The notes beneath the pieces were generated by a model that saw only the letters and a list, made by a program, of their open reading frames with translations, had not been told where the DNA came from and made no database searches. A stretch of 64,000 nt of DNA, taken from contig NC_088916.1 in the NCBI RefSeq assembly GCF_963576675.1, positions 2,247,001 to 2,311,000 on the forward strand. Direction: 5' to 3'. Each line of letters begins with the position of its first letter. Position 1 is the first letter of the stretch. Made by a program: the position numbers and the translations under genes. Below are positions 11,048-22,718 of this stretch, in pieces. The DNA is from Euphorbia lathyris. Its lineage: Eukaryota; Streptophyta; Magnoliopsida; Malpighiales; Euphorbiaceae.

Positions 11048-12461
11048 TGTTGGTCCCTGGTAATTAGTTCCAAGGGGGGGGGGGGGGTTAGGAACTAATT
11101 TAACTTTTTCGTGTTTTAATTGAGCTGACAGGATGTTATTTTGAGAGTTTATTAACTCAGCCTTTGGTCAGCTTGGTGAGATATATCACAGGACAGCTGT
11201 GGTCAGATGTTGACCAAAGATGTTTCCTTGAGAGTTAGGAATTGACACTCTTGGAGGTCAGCTTCTAACTCAGCACCACTTACTTACTCAGGATCAGCTT
11301 AGGCAATTTATATGCTGAGTAAATAAAGCAAATAACACATGCAGTTATAAGAGAGAGTTTAGAGATTACTCAGTATCACTTATCCTGGTTCGGCCTCTCT
11401 GTCTACGTCCAGTCCCCAGAGTCCTCTGGGCTTTTTGAATCCAATACTGAGCTCTTTAAAGGTAGAGCACAAACCAATTACAAGGCAGTTGAATATGCAA
11501 GAGTACCTTCCTCTATTCGTCTACTCAACTCCTACTAAGTGCTACAACCCAGCACCTAGATTTCTCTCCTACTGAAATGCTTACAACCAAGCACTTAGCT
11601 TTACACTCTCAATATTTCTATTGATCACAGACTTGTTCCTTTTTGAACTAAAGAACACTTTAGATGATTACAACTCAATCTAGCATTTACACATAGAATA
11701 GAAACGTTGGTGTAAGATTATTTTTGTATTTGAGTGCTTTTGAAACTTTCTCTCTTGTATTTTTCTTTTGATGCTTCAGTATATTTTAAGTTCTTCGATT
11801 GTCCTTTTATAGAAGAAAATCTGTGGACTTGATTGTTTTGAAATGTCTTGACCGTTGCTACCAAAACGGCTCTTTTGGGGAACAATTTATGGAAAGCTTC
11901 AGACTGCACCTCCATTCCCTTTCTCTGTTTTCTTCAGGCGTCAGGTTTGTTTTCTAGCGTCTGGTTTGTCTGTTTGTGCCAGTTGTCTGTTTCCAATAAT
12001 CCAATGTCCCATGACTCTCAGAATTAGTCTTTTAGGTATCTTCGAGGTTCCAATTATTGGTGCAGAATATTTGCAGACTTTGTCTTTTTGTGAACGAATC
12101 CTTCATGCTGTCCTGTTTGTTACTCAGCTTCGGTTGTTCATTTCGAATGTTCACGATTCATGCTGAGTTCCTTTACGGTCAGCTCCGTTTTGTTTAACCG
12201 CTCCTGAAGAAGTCTTCAGCTTTAGTCAGCTTCGTTTTGTTTCTGAATTTTAACTCCACTCAGCTTCTATTCTGTCGTGCTGAGTTCCTTTCTACTCAGC
12301 TTCGTTTGTGCTGACTTTTGTCCTGTCTTTACTTTATATATTTTTGCACTCAATATTTAACAAACATATTAGTACAATTAAATCAAAGCATCTAAATTTA
12401 ATTGCCTCTTAATCATGGATGATTTTGTCAAATCAAAATCTTGTGGAAATGTGTTTCAACA
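11048..12461 (-). repeat. B 3' LTR (1414 bp, minus strand)
   Basis: On the plus strand it reads TGTTGGTCCC ... TTTCAACA, the reverse complement of an LTR. The TATA box is at 11805-11811 (TATAAAA on the minus strand). ATTAGTTCC (11063-11071) and GGAACTAAT (11091-11099) flank a run of 14 G on the plus strand; the sister LTR has only seven. ORF-like stretches inside, such as 11855-12166, are not genes. Confidence 0.97.
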
Positions 12462-12845
12462 AACTCCCCCATTTTGATGTTGGCAAAATACATAATTACG
12501 GAACTCAGTTATAATTTATCCCATGATTGATATTTTATGATATGACTCCCCCGTAAGGGTTGCATTCATTTTGTTTGAAATTTATTCTAAGCCTTCCAAG
12601 ATCTAATTTAGACTTAAGACATTTGTACTGACTCAGTTTTGGAAGGATGTTGTCGTTCAGTTTATTTTTGGTGTTTGGTGTGTTTGACCTATCTGATTTG
12701 TTCTGTTCAAACTAGACTAGTCAGATCAGAAAGAAAAACAACTACTTGTAATATTGAAGTTTAAACAACAGAAACAAACAAACAAAAAAAGTTATCCAAA
12801 CAACATTTAAAGACAGGATAATTTCTAGACATGGCTAAACAAGTT
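12462..12845 (-). promoter_or_regulatory. B 3' untranslated region with polypurine motifs
   Basis: On the minus strand TGGGGGAG (12464-12471) abuts the 3' LTR and is the likely plus-strand primer. CGGGGGAG recurs at 12546-12553 and again inside ORF3 at 12951-12958. The remaining sequence is AT-rich and shows no coding signal. Confidence 0.8.
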
Positions 12846-15737
12846 CTATTTCTTCTTTTTCTGAGCTGAGGGTTCAGCTAGGGCAATTCCTTTGTCTTTC
12901 TCTTTGCTTCCAGAGGTATTTCCTGCAGGCTGAGTTCCTGGTCTACTTGTCTCCCCCGTTTTGCTATCATCGGGTTGGTAAAGAAAGGTCTTATTTCTGG
13001 CGGCAGAGGAGAGATAGTTAGAGTAGCGATGAAGCCTTTTTGTGCTTTCACCCAAACTATCAATGACGGGAACGCTATCGTCCTGGACATGCCTAGGAAC
13101 TCGAAGGGAGCTGCTGATCATACTGAGGAGACATTCATGGGCTTTGCTCAGGCAGGAGATTGAGCTGGTGATCTGACCATAAGATTGATGGAATAGTTTT
13201 AGCAGAGCAGAGTCATAAAACATGCGTTGGGCATTGTTGATCCGCATGGCCTTCATGATAGCTTGTGAAAAGCTCATGAGTTCTGTGTTGGAGACTGGAT
13301 CAACATCCATCTAGGCTCTATCAATGTTCAGTAGTCTGACTGCCTCACTTAATTGGTCAATAGTACACTGGGAAGAGGAGGATACTAAATCACGTGTACT
13401 TGTCAGCTCAGTATGAAGCTTGGTGAAGCATTGTTGAAGTTCGGTAGAGGTGACAAACTCAGTATGGCTGGGTGGACTGGATTTGGTTAGTTCAGCATAT
13501 AGCTTGGTGAAGCAATCTTGCAACTCAGCAGATGTTGCAGACTCAGTATGGGCAGTTGCTCTAGAGGGGGTCAATTCCGCTGCTAGCTTAACAAAACAGT
13601 TTTGAAGCTCAGTGGAAGTGACGTACCCTGAATTGTCTTCGGACAGTTGTTGAATTTTCCCTTCAAGAGTGTTCAGATGGGTGGCCATTGTAAGTACTGA
13701 TTCAGTCAGTTTTGCCATTTGCTCTTGGTTTGGTTGCTGAGTCTGGACTGCAGTGATAATGTTAACCAGATCTTTTAGGCCTCGAAGTTCATTCAAAAGC
13801 TGAGTAATACCTGATAGGTGAGAGGACTCAGTTTGAGTAGATTGATGACCATCAGCTTGAGTGGGATGAAAATCTTCTAGCAAGGACTGAGCAGCAGCAA
13901 TGACCCATCGGCCAGACTCAGTTGCATTCAAGTAAGCAAACTTAGTAGCATTGGACTCAGAGGCTGGTTCAGAATATGATGGTGGTGGAGGAGTTGGTTC
14001 TCTACCAGATTGAGTACCTTGATTGGTACCTGGACCTTGATGGGTATCTGGGTGAGTGGAGTCATCAACAGTTTGTGTTGGGAGTGGAACTTGATTTGAT
14101 AAGTTACTCTTCTCAGCTTGAGTTGGATTTTCAGGGTTCTTGGCTTGTTCCTCATCCTGAGTAACATAGGCTTGCTTTTCCACTAGATCTTCTGGTAGAG
14201 ACTCAGTTTCATTTGAGAAGTACTGGAACTGGATTGCAGAGAGGTCAGTTTCAGGTTCGTCAATGGGAAAATCGGTCATGAGATCAATTTGCTTTTGCGC
14301 TTTCTTTTTTAATCTTCGCCGGGTCTCAGTTTTTGGCGGTGAATGGTCAGTTTGAAGACCTGCACTGGACTCAGTAGCAACTGTCTCCTTTTCTACAGGT
14401 TGCTCATCATGGCCTTCAACAACATTACTTTCATTCTTTCTCTGCTCAGCATCATCCTGAGATACTTCAACATTGGGGTATCCTTCCTGCTCAGTATTAA
14501 CTTTGTGATGCTCAACATGTTGCTCAGTTGCTTCCACAATCTCCTTTTCTTGGTCAGTTCCATGACCTTCAGGTTGAGTAGAGGCTAGTGGGACAGCTTC
14601 AACTATCTTTAAGGAGTTACCCTTTTTCTTCTTCTTTAAAGGGGTTTCTGGAGTTTCTTCACTCTCATCTGCAGGTTCTTCTTGCCTCTTTCTTTTCTCA
14701 GCATGCTCCTCAGCTTTGTCAGCTTTAGCTTTCTGTCTTGATGAAAGCCTTACTTTCTTTGGGACAGCATGAATGTCCTTGGAGCAGGTTTCTATAGCCT
14801 TCCTCTTCTTTCTTTTCTCAGGCTGAGCTGTTTCTGGTGACTCAGCATGAGCATCAACCTTTTCTACACGCACAGCTTCAGGCTCAATTTCTTGGTGCTC
14901 ATCTTCTTCATCTTCATCAACATCCCCAGCTCCTTCATATCCCTTTAAGGGTTGATTGTACAACAGTCCATTTAGCAGAACAGCAGTAATTTCACTTCCC
15001 AAACTACTTGTTTCACCTTTCGTCTCAATCTGCTTGTCTTCAAGAATCTTTGTGATGAGGGATCCCAAGCGGAGTTTCTTACCACTTCGTTGAAACGCAC
15101 CAACTAGAAAGACAAGAAGATTGAAGGGAGTGCAGGTCAACATGTGCCATATGAAGCACTGTTCGAAGTTTGATGCAGATGAAGCTGAGCTAAGTTTGGG
15201 GAAGATAAAGTTGGTCAGCATGAAGTGGACCATCTTTTGTTCTTTACCCATGCAGGTGCTGGGTATTTCCCCCTTATGATCTTTGGGTTTATAGAACCCC
15301 TTTAGTTTCTCAGATGTGGCTTTTGGTATTTTCTCCTTTGTCGTTCTAAATTGAATTCCTTCGTCTGGTAATTCTAGCAGTGTGGCTAGATAAGCAGGGG
15401 TTATTACGATTTTCTGACCTTTTACAGTGGTCTCCAAATAATCAGAGTCGTCCGCATCAACGCATAGATTTGAGTAGAATTACCGCACTAACTTAGGGTA
15501 AGCTGTTCCTGAGAGTGAGAAGAGACCTTTCCATTGGTTCTTTTCGATCCATTCACAGAATGGAGTCTCAGATGATACGAAACTTGGAGAGAACCATCGG
15601 CATTTTAAGACTTCCAGATTGTTGACCTTTGAGTGTACCTTGATCATTGTCCTCTCCCTTTCCATCGAAGGACCCGCGTGGTCAGTGGGTTTTTCTGTGT
15701 TTTGAGTTTTTGGGGTTTTCTTTTTGCTGGGAGACAT
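12846..15737 (-). pseudogene. B third ORF (ORF3), 964 codons with two nonsense mutations
   Basis: From the ATG at 15737 (MSPSKKK) to the stop at 12846 one frame runs 964 codons, broken only by a TAA about codon 86 (15480-15482) and a TAG at 13311-13313. Residues about 45-265 form the N-terminal domain (FCEWIEKN, LVR.FY, IPSTCMGKEQKM, FIWHMLT), resembling the Pfam 'putative plant transposon protein' family. A Lys/Glu-rich stretch with SKDIHAVPKKVRL follows, then a Pro/Gln/Thr-rich part, and three tandem 28-residue repeats (core TS.ELQ.CF.KL.AEL, about 13380-13630). The helical end carries KAMRINNAQRMFYDSALLK and a KKKK tail. I see no signal peptide or membrane segment. Function is unknown. Confidence 0.88.
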
Positions 15738-16315
15738 TTTTGACGATTTTGAAATTTTTAGAGAGAAGGAAGTTTGATTTTTGGGAATTTCAGGTGTAAG
15801 GAATGACGAGTGGGGTTTCTTCTATCTTTTATATTAAATCATGAAAGCCCTAAATCATTATTTAGCCGTTTTTCTCCTAGGGACGTTCAATCGTCAGACA
15901 TTCTGTCAATTATGACATCTTCGGCGCATGGGTTTTTGCCATTAATGTGCGTCTTCCCAAGGTGTCAGAGGTTACACATGTAGGTTCACTTTATGCGAGT
16001 GGGTTTCTACTAGGTTTTACTTAGAATTCGAAACATCCTAGATATTGAGTGCCTAGCTTTTGTGAAGATTATCGTACGTCACTCACTCAGCATGTGCATT
16101 TACTCAGTATAGAGTGATTACTCAATATGTTTTACTTACTCAGCATAGGATGTTTACTTAGCTTTTATGCCTACTCAGTATCGTTGCTTAATATGTATGC
16201 ATGGGGTGGCTTTTTCATTTTTAAGCTTAGTAGGGAATAGATATTTTACTCAACATGGCATTTGCACAATCATTCGAAGTTCCACTCACATGGCAATCAT
16301 TCAATACAGATTTAA
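15738..16315 (-). promoter_or_regulatory. B pol-ORF3 spacer with putative internal promoter
   Basis: On the minus strand a TATA-like TATAAAAG lies at 15826-15833, 96 nt before the ORF3 ATG. The conserved upstream block (ATGCGCCGAAGATGTCATAA and following bases) is at about 15878-15931. The pol-proximal part is strewn with TGCTGAGT-like words (seen as ACTCAGCAT on the plus strand at about 16085-16200). Confidence 0.6.
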
Positions 16316-19300
16316 TTAGAGTGGATTTGACATACCAATTGCTTCCCTTAGTGTGTTGAATTGTTCTCGTGCCAAGGGCTTTGTGAAGATATCTGCAAGC
16401 TGATCATTTGTAGGCATGTAGGTTAGCTTGATCTCATCTTTTAGTACATGATCTCTGATGAAGTGATGTCTTATGCTGACATGCTTCATCCTGCTGTGTT
16501 GGACTGGGTTCTTTGATAGATCAATGGCACTTTTGTTGTCACATTTGATCTCTATTGTCTTTGTTTTGACACCATAATCCTCAAGCTGTTGCTTTATCCA
16601 TAGGACTTGTGCAACACAGCTTCCAGCAGCCACGTACTCAGCTTCAGTTGTAGACAGCGCTACGGATGATTGCTTCTTGCTAAACCAAGATACTAGATAG
16701 CTTCCGAGGAAATGACATCCTCCTGAAGTACTTTTTCGTTCTAGCTTATCTCGTCCGTAGTCAGCATCAGAATATCCAATGAGTGTGAAGTCATTTGAGG
16801 TTGGATACCATAGACCTGCATCAACTGAGCTTTGCAAGTATCTAAAAATTCTTTTTACAGCAGTTAGATGAGATTCCCTGGGGTCAGCTTGATATCTAGC
16901 ACAATAGCATACTGAGTATTGAATATCTGGTCTACTAGCAGTGAGATAGAGTAAGGAACCTATCATACCTCGATAGAGTTTACTATCAACTGACTTACTC
17001 TTTTCATCCTTGCATAGGACAGTATCAGTGCCCATGGGGGTTGATATTGGTTTGCAATCTTCCATGCTGAATTTCTTTAACATTTCCTTGGTGTACTTAG
17101 ACTGACTTATAAATATGCCATTCTTACCTTGCTTGATTTGAAGTCCAAGGAAGAAGTTGAGTTCACCCATCATGGACATTTCGAACTCAGTTTGCATCTG
17201 TTGGCTAAATTCTTTGCACAAAGATTCGTCAGTAGCACCAAAGATTATATCATCAACGTATATCTGTGCAAGTAGGGTATGTTTACCCTTTTTCTTAATA
17301 AACAAGGTTGTGTCAGCTTTTCCCTTGACATAGTTCCTGGTCAGCAGGAAGTTGGTCAACCTCTCATACCAAGCTCTTGGAGCTTGCTTTAGGCCGTACA
17401 GGGCCTTTTTGAGTTTATAAACATGATTTGGAAATTTTGAATCTTCAAATCCAGGAGGTTGATTAACATATACCTCTTCGTTTATAAAGCCATTAAGAAA
17501 CACACTTTTTACATCCATTTGGTATAGTTTAAAATTCATGTAACTAGCATATGCACACAATATACGTATAGCTTCTAATCTAGCAACAGGAGCAAATGTT
17601 TCTCCATAGTCTATACCCTCTTGCTGACTATAGCCTTGGGCTACAAGTCGGGCTTTGTTTCTAATCACATTTCCATGTTCATCTAGCTTATTTCTAAAGA
17701 CCCACTTAGTTCCTATGGGCTTTTGATTCCTAGGTTTAGGTACTAAATCCCATACCTCATTTCTGGTGAATTGGTCAAGCTCTTCTTGCATAGCATTGAT
17801 CCAATACTCATCTTGCTCAGCATCAGCAAAGTTCTTTGGCTCATGTATTGATACGAATGCAACATTGCTGAGGTATCTTCTAAGTTGATCTCTGTTCATT
17901 AGTTTGTTGTTGGCGGCATCAAGAATGGCTTGTTCTGTATGACCTCTTGGGATCTTTATTTCCTTGGACAATGTTGAGTTGTTTGGAAGAGGTGTTTCTA
18001 CAATCTCCACAGGAATAGATTGGTCAGCAAATGATATTTCAATTTCTTGCTTACCTTGGGTCAACTCCTGTATGTTTGACACTGTGGCTTCTGGTTGATC
18101 AGCGGAAGCTGAGCCTGGTTCATCTTCTTCAGGCTGAGCTGACTTACCTGTAGGGTTAGTTTCATCGAACTCAACATGTACAGACTCTTCTACAATCTGG
18201 GTTCTTTTATTAAATACTCTATATGCTTTACTGTTTGTTGAGTACCCTAAAAAGATCGCCTCATCAGCTTTAGCATCAAATTTAGCAAGATTGTCTTTTG
18301 TATTGAGTATAAAACATTTACACCCAAAGGCACGAAAGTATCCAATGTTGGGCTTTCGACCTTTCCAAAGTTCACATGGGGTTTTCTTGAGTATAGGTCT
18401 GACTAGAGCCCTATTCAGTATATAACATGCCGTGTGAACAGCTTCACCCAAGAAGTACTTTGGAAGCCTATTTTCACTCAGCATTGTCCTAGCTATTTCG
18501 ACAATGGATCTATTTTTCCTTTCAACAACCCCATTTTGTTGAGGTGTTCTAGGAGCAGAGAAGTTGTGGTCAATACCACAGGTTTCACAGAATTCATCAA
18601 ACTGTTGGTTTTTGAATTCTCCACCATTGTCGCTTCTAATGTGAGCTACTTTTAGGTCTTTGTCATTTTCAAGCTTTTTGATCAGTGTGGTGAACATCTC
18701 AAAGGTTTCATCCTTGCTACTCAGCAAGATGATCCAAGTGTACCGAGAGAAATCATCTACAATAACCAAAGTAAATTTCTTACCTCCCAAGCTGAGTGGC
18801 TGGATAGGTCCGAAAAGATCCAGGTGTAGTAATTCCAACGGCCTTTTGGTTGAGACGATATTTTTGCTATGAAATGACTTTTTAGTTTGTTTACCCTGCT
18901 GACAGGCTTTACATAGTTGATCTTTTTCAAACTTTAATTTGGGTAATCCCTCAACTAATTGCTTTCTAGCTAATTTGGCAAGAAGGTCCATGCTGACATG
19001 CCCAAGTCTGCTATGCCATAGCCAGGAGTTGTCCTCTTTAGACACTAAGCATATATTTTTAGAAAACTGTTTTTCCATGTTTAACATATATACATTTTCT
19101 ACACAAGGGGCAGTTAAAATTAATTCATTTGTATTTCCCTCGAGTATTTGACACTTAGTATCATCAAATACAACCTTTCTGCCGCTCTTGCAAAGCTGAG
19201 CTACACTCAGCAGATTGTATTTGAGACCTTTAACTAAGGAGACAGACTCAATGGTTGGGTTACCTCCGATAGTACCTGAGCCGACTATCTTACCCTTCTT

Positions 19301-19429
19301 GTTGTCTCCAAAGCTTACACTTCCACCCCGTTTAAGCTCTAGTGTGATGAACTGAGTTTCATCACCTGTCATATGCCTTGAGCATGCGCTGTCTATATAC
19401 CATAGTTTTGACTTCTCCACGCATGTCAA
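16316..19429 (-). CDS. pol: B pol polyprotein (protease, integrase, reverse transcriptase, RNase H)
   Basis: This 1037-residue ORF has no internal stop. It shows the protease active site as DSA (residues 13-15, where DSG or DTG is usual), the GAG-pre-integrase zinc finger (H139, H144, C173, C176), the integrase triad (D204, D267, E303), reverse transcriptase with YVDD at residues 724-727 (17249-17260), and RNase H with TEAEYVA. The frame stays open upstream to the amber stop of gag at 19448-19450, so gag and pol are in the same frame separated by one TAG. Other copies have ATG-CAG near this point; B has CTG-CAG, so its start may be the ACATGC ATG at 19429 or readthrough. A conserved Trp in the integrase is Leu (PKYFLGEA). 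It is the best pol candidate for activity here. Confidence 0.93.
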   Translation of the reverse strand: MTCVEKSKLWYIDSACSRHMTGDETQFITLELKRGGSVSFGDNKKGKIVGSGTIGGNPTIESVSLVKGLKYNLLSVAQLCKSGRKVVFDDTKCQILEGNTNELILTAPCVENVYMLNMEKQFSKNICLVSKEDNSWLWHSRLGHVSMDLLAKLARKQLVEGLPKLKFEKDQLCKACQQGKQTKKSFHSKNIVSTKRPLELLHLDLFGPIQPLSLGGKKFTLVIVDDFSRYTWIILLSSKDETFEMFTTLIKKLENDKDLKVAHIRSDNGGEFKNQQFDEFCETCGIDHNFSAPRTPQQNGVVERKNRSIVEIARTMLSENRLPKYFLGEAVHTACYILNRALVRPILKKTPCELWKGRKPNIGYFRAFGCKCFILNTKDNLAKFDAKADEAIFLGYSTNSKAYRVFNKRTQIVEESVHVEFDETNPTGKSAQPEEDEPGSASADQPEATVSNIQELTQGKQEIEISFADQSIPVEIVETPLPNNSTLSKEIKIPRGHTEQAILDAANNKLMNRDQLRRYLSNVAFVSIHEPKNFADAEQDEYWINAMQEELDQFTRNEVWDLVPKPRNQKPIGTKWVFRNKLDEHGNVIRNKARLVAQGYSQQEGIDYGETFAPVARLEAIRILCAYASYMNFKLYQMDVKSVFLNGFINEEVYVNQPPGFEDSKFPNHVYKLKKALYGLKQAPRAWYERLTNFLLTRNYVKGKADTTLFIKKKGKHTLLAQIYVDDIIFGATDESLCKEFSQQMQTEFEMSMMGELNFFLGLQIKQGKNGIFISQSKYTKEMLKKFSMEDCKPISTPMGTDTVLCKDEKSKSVDSKLYRGMIGSLLYLTASRPDIQYSVCYCARYQADPRESHLTAVKRIFRYLQSSVDAGLWYPTSNDFTLIGYSDADYGRDKLERKSTSGGCHFLGSYLVSWFSKKQSSVALSTTEAEYVAAGSCVAQVLWIKQQLEDYGVKTKTIEIKCDNKSAIDLSKNPVQHSRMKHVSIRHHFIRDHVLKDEIKLTYMPTNDQLADIFTKPLAREQFNTLREAIGMSNPL

Positions 19430-19447
19430 GCTGACCTGCAGTTTAAA

Positions 19448-21241
19448 CTATTCATTTTTAGGTACCCAATTCCTTTTGGGTCCTTTCTTGTTAGTATAGA
19501 CAGGTGCAAAGTCATATTTTAACTTGTGACGGCATACTTTTATGGTGTGGCCTGGTTTACCACAGAAGTCACAAAAAGATACCCTTTGTGGGTTGAACTG
19601 AGTATAGTCAGCATTATTGTGTTGGGCATGCCAACATACTTTTGTGGTATGCCCTTTTCTTCCACAGAAGTCACATTGGACAGTCCGCTTGTTATGCCAA
19701 CACACATCCTTTGTGTGTCCCCTTTTTCCACAACATGCACATTGAGTGACTTGCTTATGCTGACTATTATTTGCGTACTCGGCATGGGCTTTATTTCTGT
19801 TTGAGCCCTTCCCTTGACTCTGTAATGTTGTGATATCCTTTCTAAGTTTCTTTGACTCAGATTGAACCTCCGTGACAAACTTATGTAAGATTTGCATGTT
19901 GGTATGCAAGTCAGAGTTGTCCTGGAGAAGATATCGGAGGTCACTCAGCTTGACCTCTTCAATCTCATCACAGCGCCTGCTGAGTGCCTTAATCTTTTTG
20001 TTACACTTCTTAGTTAGTGTATATAGGTCACTCAGGGCATTTACCATTTCATTTCTAAGCAAAAGTAAAGGTGTTACCTCATTGTTGTGATTCTCTTGGT
20101 CAGTTTCATCAGAAAGGTCAGCATGCTCAGATTGGGATTGGTCAGCTCCATCATCTGCCATAAAACATATGTTGGCTGTTTCATTTTGCTCAGCTTCAGA
20201 TGATGTTGACTCATCACTGTCACTCCATGTGGCTACCATAGCCTTTTTGCTTCCCTTCTTTTCTTTCTTGAGGTTGGGACAACTTGACTTGATGTGCCCG
20301 GTTTGATGACACTCAAAACATGTGACAGATTTCGAGTTGTCCTTCTTGTACTTGTCACTTGACTCAGCTTTGTACTTATCATTTCTTCTAAATGATCTTT
20401 TGCCATTTCTATCATTTCTCCTGAACAGCTTTTTCATCTTTCTGGTGAACATGGCCAATTCCTCATCATCAGTTGACTCCGCTTCAGTTGAGTCAGCTTT
20501 CATGACAAGGGATTTTTGTTTCTTATCTTCTGATTTTTCTTTCTCTTTGGCTTCAAAGTTTTTCATAGAGATTTCATGGGTCAGCAGGGATCCGATCAGC
20601 TCATCATATTTGTAGGTAGTCAAGTCTTGGGCTTCTTCTACAGCTGTTTTCTTTGCTTGCCAGCTCTTGGGCAGACTTCTCAGAATTTTCTTTACTTGTT
20701 CTTCTTCAGTGAAGTTCTTTCCAAGCCTTTTTAGCTCATTTATAATGTTTGTGAACCTTGCGTTCATTTCTGAGATGTCTTCATTTTCCTTCATTTCAAA
20801 CAGCTCGTAGAGTCTCATATGTTGATTAACTTTAGACTCTTTGACCTTGCTTGTGCCTTCATATGTCACTTTAAGCTTCTTCCAAATCTCCTGTGCGGAC
20901 TCACAACCTGAAATCTTATTATATTCTGCAGCATCTAATGCACAGTGAAGCATATTTATAGCCGAAGCATTATTTTGTAATTTTCTTAGGTCATCCTCTG
21001 TCCACTCAGTCTCACTTTTAACAATTTTCTCATTGTTAACAGTTTTGTATGGCACATGTGGACCTTGAACAATTGCAAGCCATGCACTCATGTTTGTGGC
21101 TTGTATAAAGTTCTTCATCTTATTCTTCTAGAATGTATAATTTGACCCAAAGAATAGGGGAGGTCTAGTGATTGATAATCCCTCCGGGAGTATCTGCGTT
21201 GTTTGGTTTCCAGGAAGGAAACGAGTGCTATTCTCACCCAT
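19448..21241 (-). pseudogene. gag: B gag with one nonsense codon
   Basis: The ATG at 21241 (MGENSTRF) and the TAG at 19448-19450 enclose 598 codons in one frame. A TAG at 21128-21130 (codon 38) replaces the Trp codon found at that place in the other copies; without it gag would be open. The capsid-like part is followed by an acidic/basic linker and four CCHC zinc knuckles: CFECHQTGHIKSSC, CACCGKRGHTKDVC, CDFCGRKGHTTKVC and CDFCGKPGHTIKVC, the last three as a spaced array. The protein packages element RNA and forms the particle. Confidence 0.92.
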
Positions 21242-21290
21242 TTTTAGGGATCAACTCAAGATTGTTAAATCTTTTGAGTAGTGAGCTTAG

Positions 21291-21302
21291 GCTCTGATAC
21301 CA
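21291..21302 (-). promoter_or_regulatory. B primer-binding site
   Basis: On the minus strand TGGTATCAGAGC lies two bases inside the 5' LTR boundary. It is complementary to the 3' end of initiator tRNA-Met. Confidence 0.95.
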
Positions 21303-21304
21303 CT

Positions 21305-22713
21305 TGTTGGTCCCTGGTAATTAGTTCCAAAAGGGGGGGTTAGGAACTAATTTAACTTTTTCGTGTTTTAATTGAGCTGACAGGATGTTATTTTGAGAGT
21401 TTATTAACTCAGTCTTTGGTCAGCTTGGTGAGATATATCACAGGACAGCTGTGGTCAGATGTTGACCAAAGATGTTTCCTTGAGAGTTAGGAATTGACAC
21501 TCTTGGAGGTCAGCTTCTAACTCAGCACCACTTACTTACTCAGGATCAGCTTAGGCAATTTATATGCTGAGTAAATAAAGCAAACAACACATGCAGTTAT
21601 AAGAGAGAGTTTAGAGATTACTCAGTATCACTTATCCTGGTTCGGCCTCTCTGCCTACGTCCAGTCCCCAGAGTCCTCCGGGCTTTTTGAATCCAATACT
21701 GAGCTCTTTAAAGGTAGAGCACAAACCAATTATAAGGCAGTTGAATATGCAAGAGTACCTTCCTCTATTTGTCTACTCAACTCCTACTAAGTGCTACAAC
21801 CCAGCACCTAGATTTCTCTCCTACTGAAATGCTTACAACCAAGCACTCAGCTTTACACTCTCAATATTTCTATTGATCACAGACTTGTTCCTTTTTGAAA
21901 TAAAGAACACTTTAGATGATTACAACTCAATCTAGCATTTACACATAGAATAGAAACGTCGGTGTAAGATTATTTTTGTATTTGAGTGCTTTTGAAACTT
22001 TCTCTCTTGTATTTTTCTTTTGATGCTTCAGTATATTTTAAGTTCTTCGATTGTCCTTTTATAGAAGAAAATCTGTGGACTTGATTGTTTTGAAATGTCT
22101 TGACCGTTGCTACCAAAACGGCTCTTTTGGGGAACAATTTCTGGAAAGCTTCAGACTGCACCTCCATTCCCCTTCTCTGTTTTCTTCAGGTGTCAGGTTT
22201 GTTTTCTAGCGTCTGGTTTGTCTGTTTGTGCCAGTTGTCTGTTTCCAATAATCCAACGTCCCATGACTCTCGGAATTAGTCTTTTAGGTATCTTCGAGGT
22301 TCCAATTATTGGTGCAGAACATTTACAGATTTTGTCTTTTTGTGAACGAATCCTTCATGCTGTCTTGTTTGTTACTCAGCTTCGGTTGTTCATTTCGAAT
22401 GTTCACGATTCATGCTGAGTTCCTTTACGGTCAGCTCCGTTTTGTTTAACCGCTCCTGAAGAAGTCTTCAGCTTTAGTCAGCTTCGTTTTGTTTCTGAAT
22501 TTTAACTCCACTCAGCTTCTATTCTGTCGTGTTGAGTTCCTTTCTACTCAGCTTCGTTTGTGCTGACTTTTGTCCTGTCTTTACTTTATATATTTTTGCA
22601 CTCAATATTTAACAAACATATTAGTACAATTAAATCAAAGCATCTAAATTTAATTGCCTCTTAATCATGGATGATTTTGTCAAATCAAAATCTTGTGGAA
22701 AGGTGTTTCAACA
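21305..22713 (-). repeat. B 5' LTR (1409 bp, minus strand)
   Basis: It reads TGTTGGTCCC ... TTTCAACA on the plus strand and is followed by the GGAAG duplication. The promoter TATA box is at 22057-22063 (minus strand TATAAAA). ATTAGTTCC (21320-21328) and GGAACTAAT (21343-21351) bracket a run of seven G. Confidence 0.97.
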
Positions 22714-22718
22714 GGAAG

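Larger units (their letters stand above)
11048..22713 (-). mobile_element. Copia element B, complete minus-strand SIRE-type element (11.7 kb)
   Basis: It is flanked by GGAAG at 11043-11047 and 22714-22718 and inserted into A2 gag. LTRs are 1414 bp (11048-12461) and 1409 bp (21305-22713); by eye they differ at about 20 positions plus a homopolymer length change. The order on the minus strand is LTR, primer site, gag, pol, ORF3, polypurine motifs, LTR. It is the most nearly intact element of the window: gag has one nonsense codon, pol is open, and ORF3 has two nonsense codons but no frameshift. Confidence 0.97.

Noticed and set aside
11855..12166. 103-codon frame and its twin at 22107-22418
   Set aside because: Both lie inside the two LTRs of copia B and exist only because the LTRs are copies; no protein motif.
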